Shown here: one piece after another, positions 34,980 through 44,373 of the stretch
Numbering within the stretch: the stretch's first letter is position 1
Layout: every line of letters begins with the position of its first letter
NCBI RefSeq assembly: GCF_014649835.1
Contig: NZ_BMTU01000003.1
Coordinates: 124,001-188,000, forward strand
Direction: 5' to 3'
Length of the DNA: 64,000 bases
Source of the DNA: Streptomyces pilosus
Lineage (GTDB): Bacteria; Actinomycetota; Actinomycetes; Streptomycetales; Streptomycetaceae
The notes under the pieces: model-generated
The model's database searches: none
Seen by the model: the letters and a program-made list of their open reading frames with translations, nothing else
Told to the model about the DNA's origin: nothing
Program-made: the position numbers and the translations under genes

Positions 34980-37900
34980 CTAACGGGCCGTCATCAGGAG
35001 CTCCGTCTCCTCCTCCCGCCGGGCCATCGTCCGCAAGGGTCCGTCGGCGGCGACGAGTTCGGCGTACGGGCCGCGTTGCACCACGCGCCCCGCTTCGAGC
35101 ACGACGACCTCGTCCACGGCGTCGAGTCCGGCCAGCCGGTGGGTGATGAGCAGCGTCGTGCGCCCCTCGGTGGCGGCCAGCAGATCGGCGGTGAGCGCGT
35201 CGGCGGTCGCCAGGTCGAGGTGTTCCGCCGGCTCGTCCAGCACCAGGACGGGGAAGTCCGCGAGCAGCGCCCGGGCGAGGGCCAGCCGCTGCCGCTGTCC
35301 GCCCGACAGCCGCGCACCGTGCTCGCCGACCAGCGTGTCGAGTCCGTCGGGCAGCCCGTCGGCCCAGTCCAGCAGCCGGGCCCGGCCGAGCGCGTCGCGC
35401 AGTTGGTCGTCCGTGGCGTCCTTCCTGGCCAGCAGCAGGTTCTCCCGCACGGAGCTGTTGAAGAGGTGCGCGTCCTGCGCGCACAGTCCGACCAGCCGCC
35501 GCACGTCGTCGCCGTCCAGGGCGCGGGCGTCCACTCCGGCCAGCGTGTAGGAGCCCCCGGCCGGGTCCAGGAACCGCAGCAGCGTCTGGGCGAGTGTGGT
35601 CTTGCCCGACCCGGAAGGGCCGACCACCGCGATGCGGCGGCCCCGCTCCAGCGACAGGTCCAGGCCGGCGAGCGCGTCCCGGTGCTGCCCGGCGTGGCGC
35701 GCGGTCAGCCCCTTCACCACGAGGGGGAACGGCGAGACGGGTGCCTGCCGAGGCGTCCCGGGCTCACTCACGGGCGCCGGGGCGTCCACCACCTCGTACA
35801 CGCGCTCCGCGCTGCGGCGGACCCGCTGCCGGTACTGCACGGCGAGCGGCATTCCCGCGACGCCCTCGAACGCGGCGAGCGGGGTGAGGATCACGACGGC
35901 CAGCGCGACACCGTCCAGCCGGCCGGTCGCCACCGCCTGGACGCCGGCCAGCGCGGCTGCCGCGACGGTCAGGCCGGAGATCAGCGCGGTCAGTCCGTCG
36001 CCGAGCGCGGTGGCGGCGGCGGCACGCGCGTCGATCCGGGTGAGGGTGCCGTCGGCCCGCCGCGCCTCGGCGGTCCGGGAGGGCAGGGCGCCGGCGACAG
36101 TCAGCTCGGCGGTACCGGTGAGCAGGTCGGTCACCCGGGTCGCCAGCACGCCCCGGGCCGGGGCCAGCCTGCGCTCCGCCCTGCGGGCCACCGCGCCGGT
36201 CAGCAGCGGCACACCGGCGCCCGCCGCCAGCAGGCCCGCCGCGAGCACGGCACCGGCCTCGGGCAGCAGCCATGCGGTGAAGCCGACGGACAGCGCGGAG
36301 ACCACGACGGTCACGCCGGCCGGCAGCAGCCAGCGCAGCCAGTAGTCCTGGAGGGCGTCCACGTCGGAGACCAGCCGGGAGAGCAGGTCGCCCCGGCGGG
36401 CACCGCGCAGTCCGGCGGGCGCCAGCCGCTCGAGGCGCCGGTAGACCGCCACCCGGGTGTCGGCCAGCATGCGCAGGACGGCGTCGTGCGAGACGAGCCG
36501 TTCGGCGTACCGGAACACGGCCCGGCCGATACCGAAGGCCCGCGTCGCCGTCACGGCCACCATGAGATACAGCACGGGAGGCTGCTCGGAGGCCCGGGAG
36601 ATGAGCCACCCGGACGTCGCCATCAGCCCGACCGCGCTCCCCAGGGCGAGGGTGCCCAGCAGCAGCGCGAAGGTGATCCGCCCCCGGCGGGCGCCGGACA
36701 GGGCACGGACCCGGGCGAGCACACCGCCCCGGACCGGTTCCGCGTCGCCGGGCCGGGCGGGTCCGCCCTCCGGCGCACGGCCGGCCTCGGCCTCCGGCGC
36801 CGGTGCGGCCGCTGGGGCGGCCGCCGTGGCCGCAGGGTTTCCGTGGCCGCCGGTGGCGGCCGGTTCCGCGATCCGGACCACCCGGTCCGCGACGGCCAGC
36901 AGAGCCGGCCGGTGCACCACGAGCAGCACCGTGCGTCCGGCCGTCAGCCTCCGTACCGCCGTCACGATCTCGGCCTCGGTGGCGCCGTCGAGGGCGGCCG
37001 TCGGTTCGTCGAGCAGGAGAACGGGCCGGTCGGCCAGGAACGCCCGGGCCAGTGCGAGCCGCTGCCGCTGCCCGGCCGACAGACCCACCCCGTCCTCGCC
37101 CAGCACGGTGCCGGCACCCTCCGGCAGCGCGTCCACGAACTCCAGCGCACCCGCGTCCCGCAGCGCGCGCCGCACGGCGTCGTCGTCCGCGCCGGGCCGG
37201 GCCAGCCGTACGTTCTCCGCGATGGTCCCGGCGTACAGGTGCGGGCGTTGGGGCACCCAGGCGACGTGGTCGTGCCACGCGGCGAGGTCGAGTCCGCCGA
37301 GGTCGGCTCCCCCGACCCGCACGACACCCTCCGTGGGACGGACGAAACCCAGCAGTACGTGCAGCAGGGTCGACTTTCCCGCCCCGCTCGGGCCGACGAG
37401 CGCCACCGTCTCACCGGGGGAGACGGTGAACGACACATGCGTCACGGCGTCCGCGGACCGGCCGGGGTAGCGGACCGTCACGTCCTCGAAGGCGACGGCG
37501 CCCTGCGTGACCGTGCCCGTTCCGGGCGCGGGCACGGGTGTCTCCAGCACGGAGAAGAGGTCCTCGGCGGCCCCGAGCCCCTCCGCGGCCGCGTGGTACT
37601 GGGCGCCGACCTGCCGCAGTGGCAGATAGGCCTCCGGCGCCAGGATCAGGATGAGCAGGCCGGTGTAGAGATCCATCTGGCCGTAGACGAGCCGCATGCC
37701 GATGGTCACGGCGACCAGCGCCACCGAGAGGGTGGCGAGCAGTTCCAGGGCGAAGGAGGAGATGAAGGCGATCCGCAGCGTCCGCATGGTCGCCCGGCGG
37801 TAGTCGGAGGTGATCCGCCGGATCGACTCCGCCTGCGCCTTGGCCCGTCCGAACACCTTCAACGTGGGGAGTCCGGCGACGACGTCCAGGAAGTGTCCGG

Positions 37901-38489
37901 ACAGCCGGGACAGCATCAGCCACTGGCGGTCCATCCGGGACTGGGTGACCCAGCCGATCAGCACCATGAAGACCGGGATGAGCGGCAGGGTCCCGACGAT
38001 GATCGCCGCCGAGACCCACTCCTCGGTGACGATCCTCGCCAGCACCGCCACGGGAACGACCACCGCGAGCCCCAGCTGGGGCAGGTAACGCGAGAAGTAG
38101 CCGTCGAGCGCGTCGACTCCCCGGGTGGCCAGGGCGACCAGCGATCCGGTGCGCTGTCCGCCCAGCCACTGCGGGCCCAGCGCCGTCGCCCGTTCCAGGA
38201 GCCGGCCACGCAGTTCCGACTTCACCGCGGCGCTCGCCCGGTGCGCGGCCAGTTCGGTCAGCCAGCCGACCAGTCCCCGGCCGGCCGCCACGAGCGCGAG
38301 CAGCAGCAGGGGAGTGCCGAGTTCACGGGCGGTGAGTCCGTCCTCGAACGCGCCCACCACGATCTCAGCGATGAGCATGGCCTGGGCGATGACCAGCACC
38401 GCGCCGACGACGCCCAGGCCGACGACCGCCACCAGGAAGCCCCGGGTGGCCCGGGCGTACCGGAGCAGTCGCGGGTCGATTGGTTTCAC
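34980..38489 (-). CDS. cydDC: Fused thiol-reductant ABC exporter CydDC
   Basis: This 1169-residue protein joins the two half-transporters CydD and CydC. The order is transmembrane domain, ATPase (GPSGAGKSTLLH, LSAGQRQRLALARAF, VLLLDEPTAALD), an Ala/Pro-rich linker near 540-590, a second transmembrane domain, and a second ATPase (GPSGSGKTTLAQ, LSGGQRQRLALARAL, LVLDEPAEHLD). It exports cysteine or glutathione-type thiols and is needed for assembly of cytochrome bd. The GAGG overlapping the cydB stop favours GTG 38489. GTG 38498 is too close to it. A parS palindrome covers the start codon. The fused form is typical of Streptomyces. Confidence 0.95.
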   Translation of the reverse strand: MKPIDPRLLRYARATRGFLVAVVGLGVVGAVLVIAQAMLIAEIVVGAFEDGLTARELGTPLLLLALVAAGRGLVGWLTELAAHRASAAVKSELRGRLLERATALGPQWLGGQRTGSLVALATRGVDALDGYFSRYLPQLGLAVVVPVAVLARIVTEEWVSAAIIVGTLPLIPVFMVLIGWVTQSRMDRQWLMLSRLSGHFLDVVAGLPTLKVFGRAKAQAESIRRITSDYRRATMRTLRIAFISSFALELLATLSVALVAVTIGMRLVYGQMDLYTGLLILILAPEAYLPLRQVGAQYHAAAEGLGAAEDLFSVLETPVPAPGTGTVTQGAVAFEDVTVRYPGRSADAVTHVSFTVSPGETVALVGPSGAGKSTLLHVLLGFVRPTEGVVRVGGADLGGLDLAAWHDHVAWVPQRPHLYAGTIAENVRLARPGADDDAVRRALRDAGALEFVDALPEGAGTVLGEDGVGLSAGQRQRLALARAFLADRPVLLLDEPTAALDGATEAEIVTAVRRLTAGRTVLLVVHRPALLAVADRVVRIAEPAATGGHGNPAATAAAPAAAPAPEAEAGRAPEGGPARPGDAEPVRGGVLARVRALSGARRGRITFALLLGTLALGSAVGLMATSGWLISRASEQPPVLYLMVAVTATRAFGIGRAVFRYAERLVSHDAVLRMLADTRVAVYRRLERLAPAGLRGARRGDLLSRLVSDVDALQDYWLRWLLPAGVTVVVSALSVGFTAWLLPEAGAVLAAGLLAAGAGVPLLTGAVARRAERRLAPARGVLATRVTDLLTGTAELTVAGALPSRTAEARRADGTLTRIDARAAAATALGDGLTALISGLTVAAAALAGVQAVATGRLDGVALAVVILTPLAAFEGVAGMPLAVQYRQRVRRSAERVYEVVDAPAPVSEPGTPRQAPVSPFPLVVKGLTARHAGQHRDALAGLDLSLERGRRIAVVGPSGSGKTTLAQTLLRFLDPAGGSYTLAGVDARALDGDDVRRLVGLCAQDAHLFNSSVRENLLLARKDATDDQLRDALGRARLLDWADGLPDGLDTLVGEHGARLSGGQRQRLALARALLADFPVLVLDEPAEHLDLATADALTADLLAATEGRTTLLITHRLAGLDAVDEVVVLEAGRVVQRGPYAELVAADGPLRTMARREEETELLMTAR

Positions 38490-38496
38490 GTGAAAC
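38483..38496. promoter_or_regulatory. parS site over the cydDC start codon
   Basis: An exact GTTTCACGTGAAAC starts inside the cydDC ribosome-binding region and includes its GTG start codon at 38489-38487. It also lies 5 bases beyond the cydB stop. Confidence 0.92.
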
Positions 38497-38501
38497 ACAC
38501 C

Positions 38502-39506
38502 TCAGTGCACGGGGTCGGCGATGTGCTGGGTGCCGATCCGCTTGCGGAACACCCAGTAGGTCCAGCCCTGGTAGGCCATCACCATCGGCGTGGCGATCAC
38601 GGCGAGCCAGGTCATGATCTTCAGCGTGTAGGGGCTGGAGGAGGCGTTGGTGACGGTCAGGCTCCAGGCCGGGTCGAGCGTCGACGGCATGACATTCGGG
38701 AACAGCGTCAGGAAGAGCATGGCCACGGCGGCCACGATCGTGACGCCGGAGAAGGCGAACGACCATCCCTCGCGTCCCGCCCGGTTCGCCAGCAGCGCGG
38801 CGACCAGCGCACCGACCGCCACGGCCAGCGCGACGAGGCTGGTGCCGTCCCCCTTGTCGACCTGCGTCCAGAGCAGGAAGACCAGCGCCAGTACAGCGGT
38901 GACCAGACCCACGCGCTGGGCGAGCGCCCGGGCGCGTTCGCGGATCTCACCGACCGTCTTGAGGGCCGTGAACACCGCTCCGTGGAAGGTGAACAGCGTC
39001 AGGGTGACGAGGCCGCCCAGCACCGCGTACGGGTTGAACAGGTCCCCGAGGCCGCCCACGTACTCGAAGTCGGCGTCGATCTTCACCCCGCGCACGATGT
39101 TGCCGAAGGCCACGCCCCACAGGAACGCGGGGAGCAGCGAGGTCCAGAAGATCGCCGTCTCCCAGTTGCGCTGCCAGTTCTCCTCCGGTCGCTTCGCCCG
39201 GTACTCGAAGGCGACACCGCGGATGATCAGACAGACCAGGATGAGCAGCAGGGGCAGGTAGAAGCCGGAGAACAGGGTGGCGTACCACTCGGGGAAGGCG
39301 GCGAAGGTCGCGCCGCCGGCCGTGAGCAGCCACACCTCGTTGCCGTCCCAGACGGGGCCGATGGTGTTGATCAGCACCCGCTTCTCGGCGCGGTCGCGGG
39401 CGAGCAGCCGGGTGAGGATGCCCACTCCGAAGTCGAAGCCCTCCAGGAAGAAGTAGCCGATCCACAGGACGGCGATCAGGACGAACCAGACGTTGTGCAG
39501 TTCCAT
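38502..39506 (-). CDS. cydB: Cytochrome bd ubiquinol/menaquinol oxidase subunit II
   Basis: This 334-residue membrane protein has about eight helices. It begins HNVWFVLIAVLWIGYFFLEGFDFGVGIL, as in all CydB proteins, and contains GPVWDGNEVWLLTAGGATFAAFP with the conserved Trp-Asp-Gly-Asn-Glu block. It forms the bd-type terminal oxidase with CydA, reducing O2 with high affinity without pumping protons. It lies 20 bases downstream of cydA and directly ahead of cydDC, all under the Rex operator at 41116. Confidence 0.97.
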   Translation of the reverse strand: MELHNVWFVLIAVLWIGYFFLEGFDFGVGILTRLLARDRAEKRVLINTIGPVWDGNEVWLLTAGGATFAAFPEWYATLFSGFYLPLLLILVCLIIRGVAFEYRAKRPEENWQRNWETAIFWTSLLPAFLWGVAFGNIVRGVKIDADFEYVGGLGDLFNPYAVLGGLVTLTLFTFHGAVFTALKTVGEIRERARALAQRVGLVTAVLALVFLLWTQVDKGDGTSLVALAVAVGALVAALLANRAGREGWSFAFSGVTIVAAVAMLFLTLFPNVMPSTLDPAWSLTVTNASSSPYTLKIMTWLAVIATPMVMAYQGWTYWVFRKRIGTQHIADPVH

Positions 39507-39526
39507 GACAGTGGGGCTCCCTCGGC

Positions 39527-41032
39527 CTAGTACGAGAAGGCCATCGGCTTGTCGGCGTCACGGAGGTCGCCGCCGAGCTTCGTGGGCGGGTTGAGGTCGG
39601 ACTCGCTGAGCTCCGGCGGGCCGGCCTTGACGTACTTGGCGAGCAGCCTGACCTCGATGACGGCGAGGACGGCGTACAGCAGGGTGAAGACGGACATCGA
39701 GGTGATGACCTCGGCCGTGGAGACGCCGGGGGAGACGGCGTCCTCGGTCCGCATCACGCCGTAGACCACCCAGGGCTGCCGGCCCATCTCGGTGAAGATC
39801 CAGCCCCAGGCGTTGGCGATCAGCGGGAAGGCCATGGTCCACAGCGCCAGCTGCCAGTACAGCCGGGTGAGCCGGGAGCCGAGCGGGTTCTTCAGCAGCA
39901 CCAGGCGCGGGACCTCGTCCTCCCCGGTGCGGTGGGCGGCCGGCAGCAGGAACTTCTTGCGGGTCAGCCAGAGGCCGAGCAGACCGAGCGAGAAGGAGGC
40001 CATGCCGAAGCCGATCATCCAGCGGAAGCCCCAGTAGGCGACGGGGACGATGGGCTTGTAGTCACCGGGGCCGTACTTCTCCTGAAGGGCCTCGTTGGTG
40101 TCGTTGATCCCGGGCACGTACGAGTCGAAGTCGCTGTGGGCGAGGAAGGAGAGCAGTCCGGGGATCTCCAGGGCGACCTTGTTGTGACCCTCGTCGACGT
40201 CCCCGTAGGCGAACACGGAGAAGGGGGCGGGTTCCTCGCCGTCCCACAGGGCCTCGGCGGCGGCCATCTTCATCGGCTGCTGCTCGTACATGACCTTGCC
40301 GAGGGTGTCGCCGCTGACCGCGGTGAACAGGCCGCCGACCGCGAGGGTGACCAGGCCGAGGCGGAGGGAGGTCCGCATCACGGGGATGTGCTTCCTGCGC
40401 ATGAGGTGGAAGGCCGCGATGCCCACCATGAAGGCACCGCCGGTCAGGAAGGCCGCGGAGAAGCTGTGGAAGACCTGGTTGAGCGTGGTGTTCTGGGTGA
40501 GCACCAGCCAGAAGTCGGTGAGTTCGGCGCGGCCCTTCTCCTCGTTGATCCGGTAGCCGACCGGGTGCTGCATCCAGGAGTTGGCGGCCAGGATGAAGTA
40601 CGCCGACAGCAGGGTGCCGATCGAGACCATCCAGATGCAGGCCAGGTGGATCTTCTTGGGCAGCTTGTCCCAGCCGAAGATCCACAGGCCGATGAAGGTG
40701 GACTCGAAGAAGAACGCGATGAGGGCCTCGAAGGCGAGCGGGGCGCCGAAGACGTCACCGACGAACCGCGAGTAGTCGGACCAGTTCATGCCGAACTGGA
40801 ACTCCTGCACGATGCCGGTGACCACGCCCATCGCGATGTTGATCAGGAAGAGCTTCCCCCAGAACTTCGTGGCTCCGAGGTACTTCTCCTTCCCGGTACG
40901 CACCCAGGCGGTCTGCAGCCCGGCGACAAGGGCGGCCAGCGAGATCGTCAGGGGAACGAAGAGGAAGTGGTAGACGGTGGTGATGCCGAACTGCCATCGC
41001 GCCAGGGTCTCCGGCGCCAGAGCCAGATCCAC
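39527..41032 (-). CDS. cydA: Cytochrome bd oxidase subunit I
   Basis: This 501-residue subunit carries the three haems and the quinol site. His22 (TVYHFLFVP) is the expected high-spin haem ligand. His189 (VFHSFSAAF) and the Met of RWMIGFGM match the haem b558 ligands, and FEALIAFFFES supplies conserved Glu residues. The periplasmic Q-loop between them is short, as in the actinobacterial/Firmicute type. GTG 41032 has GGAG 7 bases upstream. It is the promoter-proximal gene of cydA-cydB-cydDC, with a Rex site about 85 bases ahead, so expression should rise when NADH/NAD+ is high. Confidence 0.97.
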   Translation of the reverse strand: MDLALAPETLARWQFGITTVYHFLFVPLTISLAALVAGLQTAWVRTGKEKYLGATKFWGKLFLINIAMGVVTGIVQEFQFGMNWSDYSRFVGDVFGAPLAFEALIAFFFESTFIGLWIFGWDKLPKKIHLACIWMVSIGTLLSAYFILAANSWMQHPVGYRINEEKGRAELTDFWLVLTQNTTLNQVFHSFSAAFLTGGAFMVGIAAFHLMRRKHIPVMRTSLRLGLVTLAVGGLFTAVSGDTLGKVMYEQQPMKMAAAEALWDGEEPAPFSVFAYGDVDEGHNKVALEIPGLLSFLAHSDFDSYVPGINDTNEALQEKYGPGDYKPIVPVAYWGFRWMIGFGMASFSLGLLGLWLTRKKFLLPAAHRTGEDEVPRLVLLKNPLGSRLTRLYWQLALWTMAFPLIANAWGWIFTEMGRQPWVVYGVMRTEDAVSPGVSTAEVITSMSVFTLLYAVLAVIEVRLLAKYVKAGPPELSESDLNPPTKLGGDLRDADKPMAFSY

Positions 41033-41115
41033 GTCGTCGCTCCTTACTCAGCGGTGGTCACAGCGACCGCTTGATCCCGTTCGTCCCGCCGCATCTCGGG
41101 AAAACGGGATGCGCT

Positions 41116-41131
41116 TGTGAACGCGTTCACA
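41116..41131 (-). promoter_or_regulatory. Rex operator (ROP) upstream of cydABDC, in the 303-bp gap to hisC
   Basis: TGTGAACGCGTTCACA is a perfect 16-bp palindrome matching the Rex operator known from the S. coelicolor cyd operon. It is extended by TTGTGAA-type half-sites to 41115-41138. Rex represses when NADH/NAD+ is low. The rest of the gap contains the operon leader on one side and the hisC-side terminator on the other. Confidence 0.93.
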
Positions 41132-41225
41132 TTCACAAGCAATTATGACCTACTGCTTTTCAGACCCGGAAGGGGGGTCCCGTGTGATGTCAACCCCTTC
41201 GCGCGCCCTTCCGTGGACACAGGGA

Positions 41226-41255
41226 AGCGGCCGGCGGGGATGCCTGCCGGCCGCT
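41226..41255 (-). terminator. Terminator after the aminotransferase gene
   Basis: A perfect 10-bp stem (AGCGGCCGGC with GCCGGCCGCT) and a 10-base loop lie 80 bases past the stop of the minus-strand aminotransferase gene. Confidence 0.75.
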
Positions 41256-41335
41256 CGGAAGCGTGCTGCTCGGAACTCCTGCGTGCCGATCGCGGTGGTC
41301 GTCCCGATCACCGCGTCCGTGCAGGTCAGACCTGG

Positions 41336-42415
41336 TCAGACCCCCTTGCGGAAGCCCTCCGTCACCTTGAGGAAGATGTCGTTCGCCTCGGTCTCCCCGA
41401 TCGTGACCCGCACGCCCTCCCCCGGGAACGGCCGGACGACCACTCCTGCCTGCTCGCACGCCTGCGCGAACGGCACCGTGCTCTCCCCCAGCCGCAGCCA
41501 CACGAAGTTGGCCTGCGTCTCGGGCACCGTCCATCCCTGGGTCCGCAGCGCGTCCATCACCCGGTTCCGCTCGCACACCAGCGAGCCCACCCGGCCGATC
41601 AGCTCGTCCTCGGCCCGCAGCGAGGCGACCGCCGCGTCCTGGGCGATCTGGCTCACCCCGAACGGCACGGCCGTCTTGCGCAGCGCCGCGGCCACCGGCT
41701 CGTGCGCGATGGCGAAGCCCACCCGCAGCCCCGCGAGTCCGTAGGCCTTCGAGAAGGTCCGCAGGACACAGACGTTGCGCCGCTCCCGGTAGATCTCGAC
41801 CCCGTCCGGCACCTCGGTGTCCCGGATGAACTCGCGGTAGGCCTCGTCGAGGACGACCAGGACGTCACCGGGCACCCGGTCGAGGAAACGCTCCAGCTCG
41901 GACCGTCGCACCACCGTGCCGGTGGGATTGTTCGGGTTGCAGACGAAGATCAGCCGGGTCCGGTCGGTGATCGCGTCGGCCATCGCGTCCAGGTCGTGCA
42001 CATCGCCCGGGGTCAGCGGCACCTGGACCGACGCGGCACCGCTGATCCGGGTGATGATCGGGTACGCCTCGAACGACCGCCAGGCGTAGATCACCTCGTC
42101 ACCGGGCCCGGAGGTCGCCTGCAGCAGCTGCTGGGCGACACCGACCGAACCGGTACCGGTGGCCACGTGGGAGGCGGGGACCCCGAACCGTTCGGCCAGC
42201 TCGGCCGTCAGGGCCGTGCACGCCATGTCCGGGTAGCGGTTGAAGGCGGACGCGGAGGCCGCCACGGTCTCCATCACGCCAGGCAGCGGCGGATAGGGGT
42301 TCTCGTTGGAGGACAGCTTGTACGCCGCCGGGCCGCCGGCCGCCGCCGGCTTGCCCGGCTTGTACGTGGGGATCCCCTCCAGCTCGGCGCGCAGCTTGGG
42401 GCTCGTCTCGCTCAC
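41336..42415 (-). CDS. HisC-family aminotransferase, probably aromatic-amino-acid type
   Basis: This 359-residue PLP enzyme of fold type I has [13 protein letters not shown] near the N-terminus, [20 protein letters not shown], and the PLP lysine in [17 protein letters not shown] 42415 is fixed by AGGAGG 6 bases upstream. HisC enzymes make histidinol phosphate, but close relatives (Pat) transaminate phenylpyruvate to phenylalanine. The gene is alone rather than in a his cluster, and pheA is in the same region, so the aromatic role is favoured by inference. Confidence 0.88.
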   Translation of the reverse strand: MSETSPKLRAELEGIPTYKPGKPAAAGGPAAYKLSSNENPYPPLPGVMETVAASASAFNRYPDMACTALTAELAERFGVPASHVATGTGSVGVAQQLLQATSGPGDEVIYAWRSFEAYPIITRISGAASVQVPLTPGDVHDLDAMADAITDRTRLIFVCNPNNPTGTVVRRSELERFLDRVPGDVLVVLDEAYREFIRDTEVPDGVEIYRERRNVCVLRTFSKAYGLAGLRVGFAIAHEPVAAALRKTAVPFGVSQIAQDAAVASLRAEDELIGRVGSLVCERNRVMDALRTQGWTVPETQANFVWLRLGESTVPFAQACEQAGVVVRPFPGEGVRVTIGETEANDIFLKVTEGFRKGV

Positions 42416-42751
42416 CGCAGTCCTCCTCGCGAAGACCGGCGGCCCATGACCGCCGCCGACATCCAATACTGCTCACCTTATGAGGATTCGGCGCCGCTGC
42501 GTATAGGGGCGGCGGAGGCGCACCTCCGAGAGACACAGACCGCATCCGCCCCACCGTTCACGGCGGTAACAGGGGCAACATCACCCGTAGGGGTACGAAC
42601 GGCGCGCGGGCGAGGGGCGCGCCGCACATATATCTATGCGCCGGTGGTTCGCGCCGTGGCGCGCATCCCTCGTGCAGGTGAGTTGAGACCTCTTCGCAAC
42701 ATCGGACCCTCGGCAGGCCCGCATGCGCCGACAGGCCAGGTCCTGGTTTTG

Positions 42752-42759
42752 GAACGTTC
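42752..42759 (+). promoter_or_regulatory. Candidate LacI-type operator in the 459-bp gap 42416-42874
   Basis: GAACGTTC, within TTGGAACGTTCAA, is a CpG-centred palindrome of the kind LacI-family proteins bind. It lies about 120 bases upstream of the LacI gene and could be an autoregulatory site. The rest of this divergent gap is AT-richer than usual around 42630 and 42770-42810 and shows no gene. Confidence 0.4.
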
Positions 42760-42874
42760 AACACCCTTTGTTTCCGAGGTTATTGACCGCTAATGATCTT
42801 GCAGAAACGTGCCTGTCAACGCGTGCATATGCGTCCGCCCTACCCCACCGCATGAGCCCTACTATCGGCTCGCC

Positions 42875-43987
42875 ATGACAGCAGCAGGGAAGCACCAGGT
42901 GAGTCGCGCGGAAACCTCACGCCGAGGCAGCCGGCCGGGTCGAGCGGGCATCAGGGACGTGGCCGCCGCCGCCGGAGTCTCCATCACGACCGTCTCCGAC
43001 GCCCTCAACGGCAAGGGCAGACTCCCGGACGCCACCCGGCGCCACGTCCGCGAGGTGGCCGACAGACTGGGGTACCGCCCCTCGGCCGCCGCCCGTACGC
43101 TCCGCACCGGGAAATCCGGACTCATCGGCCTGACCGTGACGACGTACGGGGATGAACCTTTCACCTTCACCGAGTTCGCGTACTTCGCCGAGATGGCGCG
43201 TGCCGCGACGTCCGCCGCGCTCGCCCGCGGTTACGCCCTGGTGATCCTTCCCGCGACCTCCCGCCACGACGTGTGGTCCAACGTCGCCCTGGACGGCACG
43301 GTCGTCATCGACCCCTCCGACCAGGACCCGGTGGTCAGCGAACTGGTCCGCCAGGGCTTACCCGTCGTCTCCGACGGCCGTCCGGCCGGATCACTGCCGG
43401 TCACGGCATGGGTCGACAACGACCACGAGGCCGCCGTCCTCGGCATCCTGGACCACCTCGCCGCCGCCGGCGCCCGCCGGATCGGCCTGCTCACCGGCAC
43501 GACCACCGACACCTACACCCACCTGTCGACCACCGCCTACCTGCACTGGTGCGAGCGGGTGGGCCAGGACCCGGTGTACGAGGCCTATCCGGCGCACGAT
43601 CCGTGCGCGGGCGCCGTCGCCGCCGACCGGCTCCTCGCCCGCCCCGACCGCCCCGACGCCGTGTACGGCCTGTTCGACCCGAACGGCACGGACCTGCTCG
43701 CCGCCGCCCGCCGCTACGGCCTGCGCGTCCCGGACGACCTGCTGCTCGTCTGCTGCAGCGAGTCCACCGTCTACGCCGGCACCGAGCCGCCGGTCACGAC
43801 GCTCTCCCTGAAGCCGCGCCGCATCGGCACGGCGGTGGTCCAGCTGCTGATCGACGCCATCGAGGGCGTCGACTCCGACCACCCGGTCGAGCAGGTCATA
43901 CCGACCGAACTGATCGTGCGTACCTCCTCGCAGCGCCGCCCGCCCCGCACGACCGTCAGCCCGCCGAGATCGCCGAAGGGGTCGTGA
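42875..43987 (+). CDS. LacI-family transcriptional regulator with one TTA codon
   Basis: This 370-residue regulator has the LacI helix-turn-helix near residues 28-50 (IRDVAAAAGVSITTVSDAL) with hinge helix RPSAAARTLRTG, followed by a periplasmic-binding-like effector domain (GLLTGTTTDTYTHLS, VYGLFDPNGTDLLAAAR). Codon 162 (43358-43360) is TTA, decoded in Streptomyces only by the developmentally controlled bldA tRNA. Expression should therefore depend on bldA. No transporter or sugar gene is adjacent, so effector and targets are unknown. ATG 42875 gives MTAAGKHQ. Confidence 0.9.
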   Translation: MTAAGKHQVSRAETSRRGSRPGRAGIRDVAAAAGVSITTVSDALNGKGRLPDATRRHVREVADRLGYRPSAAARTLRTGKSGLIGLTVTTYGDEPFTFTEFAYFAEMARAATSAALARGYALVILPATSRHDVWSNVALDGTVVIDPSDQDPVVSELVRQGLPVVSDGRPAGSLPVTAWVDNDHEAAVLGILDHLAAAGARRIGLLTGTTTDTYTHLSTTAYLHWCERVGQDPVYEAYPAHDPCAGAVAADRLLARPDRPDAVYGLFDPNGTDLLAAARRYGLRVPDDLLLVCCSESTVYAGTEPPVTTLSLKPRRIGTAVVQLLIDAIEGVDSDHPVEQVIPTELIVRTSSQRRPPRTTVSPPRSPKGS

Positions 43988-44373
43988 GGGCGGGAGCGGG
44001 AGGGCCCGCTGTGTGGACACTCCGCTTCCGGAGGGGGGAAGCGGGAGCGACGCCGGCCCGGCCTGCCCCGCGGGACCGGCACGGGTGACCGGATCACCCG
44101 CGGCGGGACGGCCGGGCCGGAAGGCCCGCCCGGAGGAGGACACGCGGCAGGGGAGGTCACGGCGGAGAGCACGCGGCGAAGGCGGCAAGGGAGCCGCCCA
44201 GAAAGCCGTAAAAGGGACGAAAGACACAGCGACCCGGAGTCTCGTCCCGATTCACCACCCCTGGGTCATCACACAGAGCGATCCGCATTCCTATGATGGG
44301 CCCACGACACCGCGGGCCGCTGCGACCAGGCAGTCCGACGCGGTGCAGACGCGGCGCGATGGTGGAGGGGTCG
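43988..44373 (+). other. 386-bp intergenic region, no gene seen
   Basis: The sequence is Gly/Arg-codon-like low-complexity GC-rich DNA up to about 44200, then less GC-rich near 44210-44300. The latter part should hold the metallophosphoesterase promoter. No convincing reading frame with a ribosome-binding site or hairpin was found. Confidence 0.45.

Noticed and set aside
34821..39530. A plus-strand open frame of more than 1500 codons
   Set aside because: It is antisense to cydDC and cydB, which have complete motifs. The plus-strand product is Gly/Gln/Arg/His-rich without any recognisable fold.
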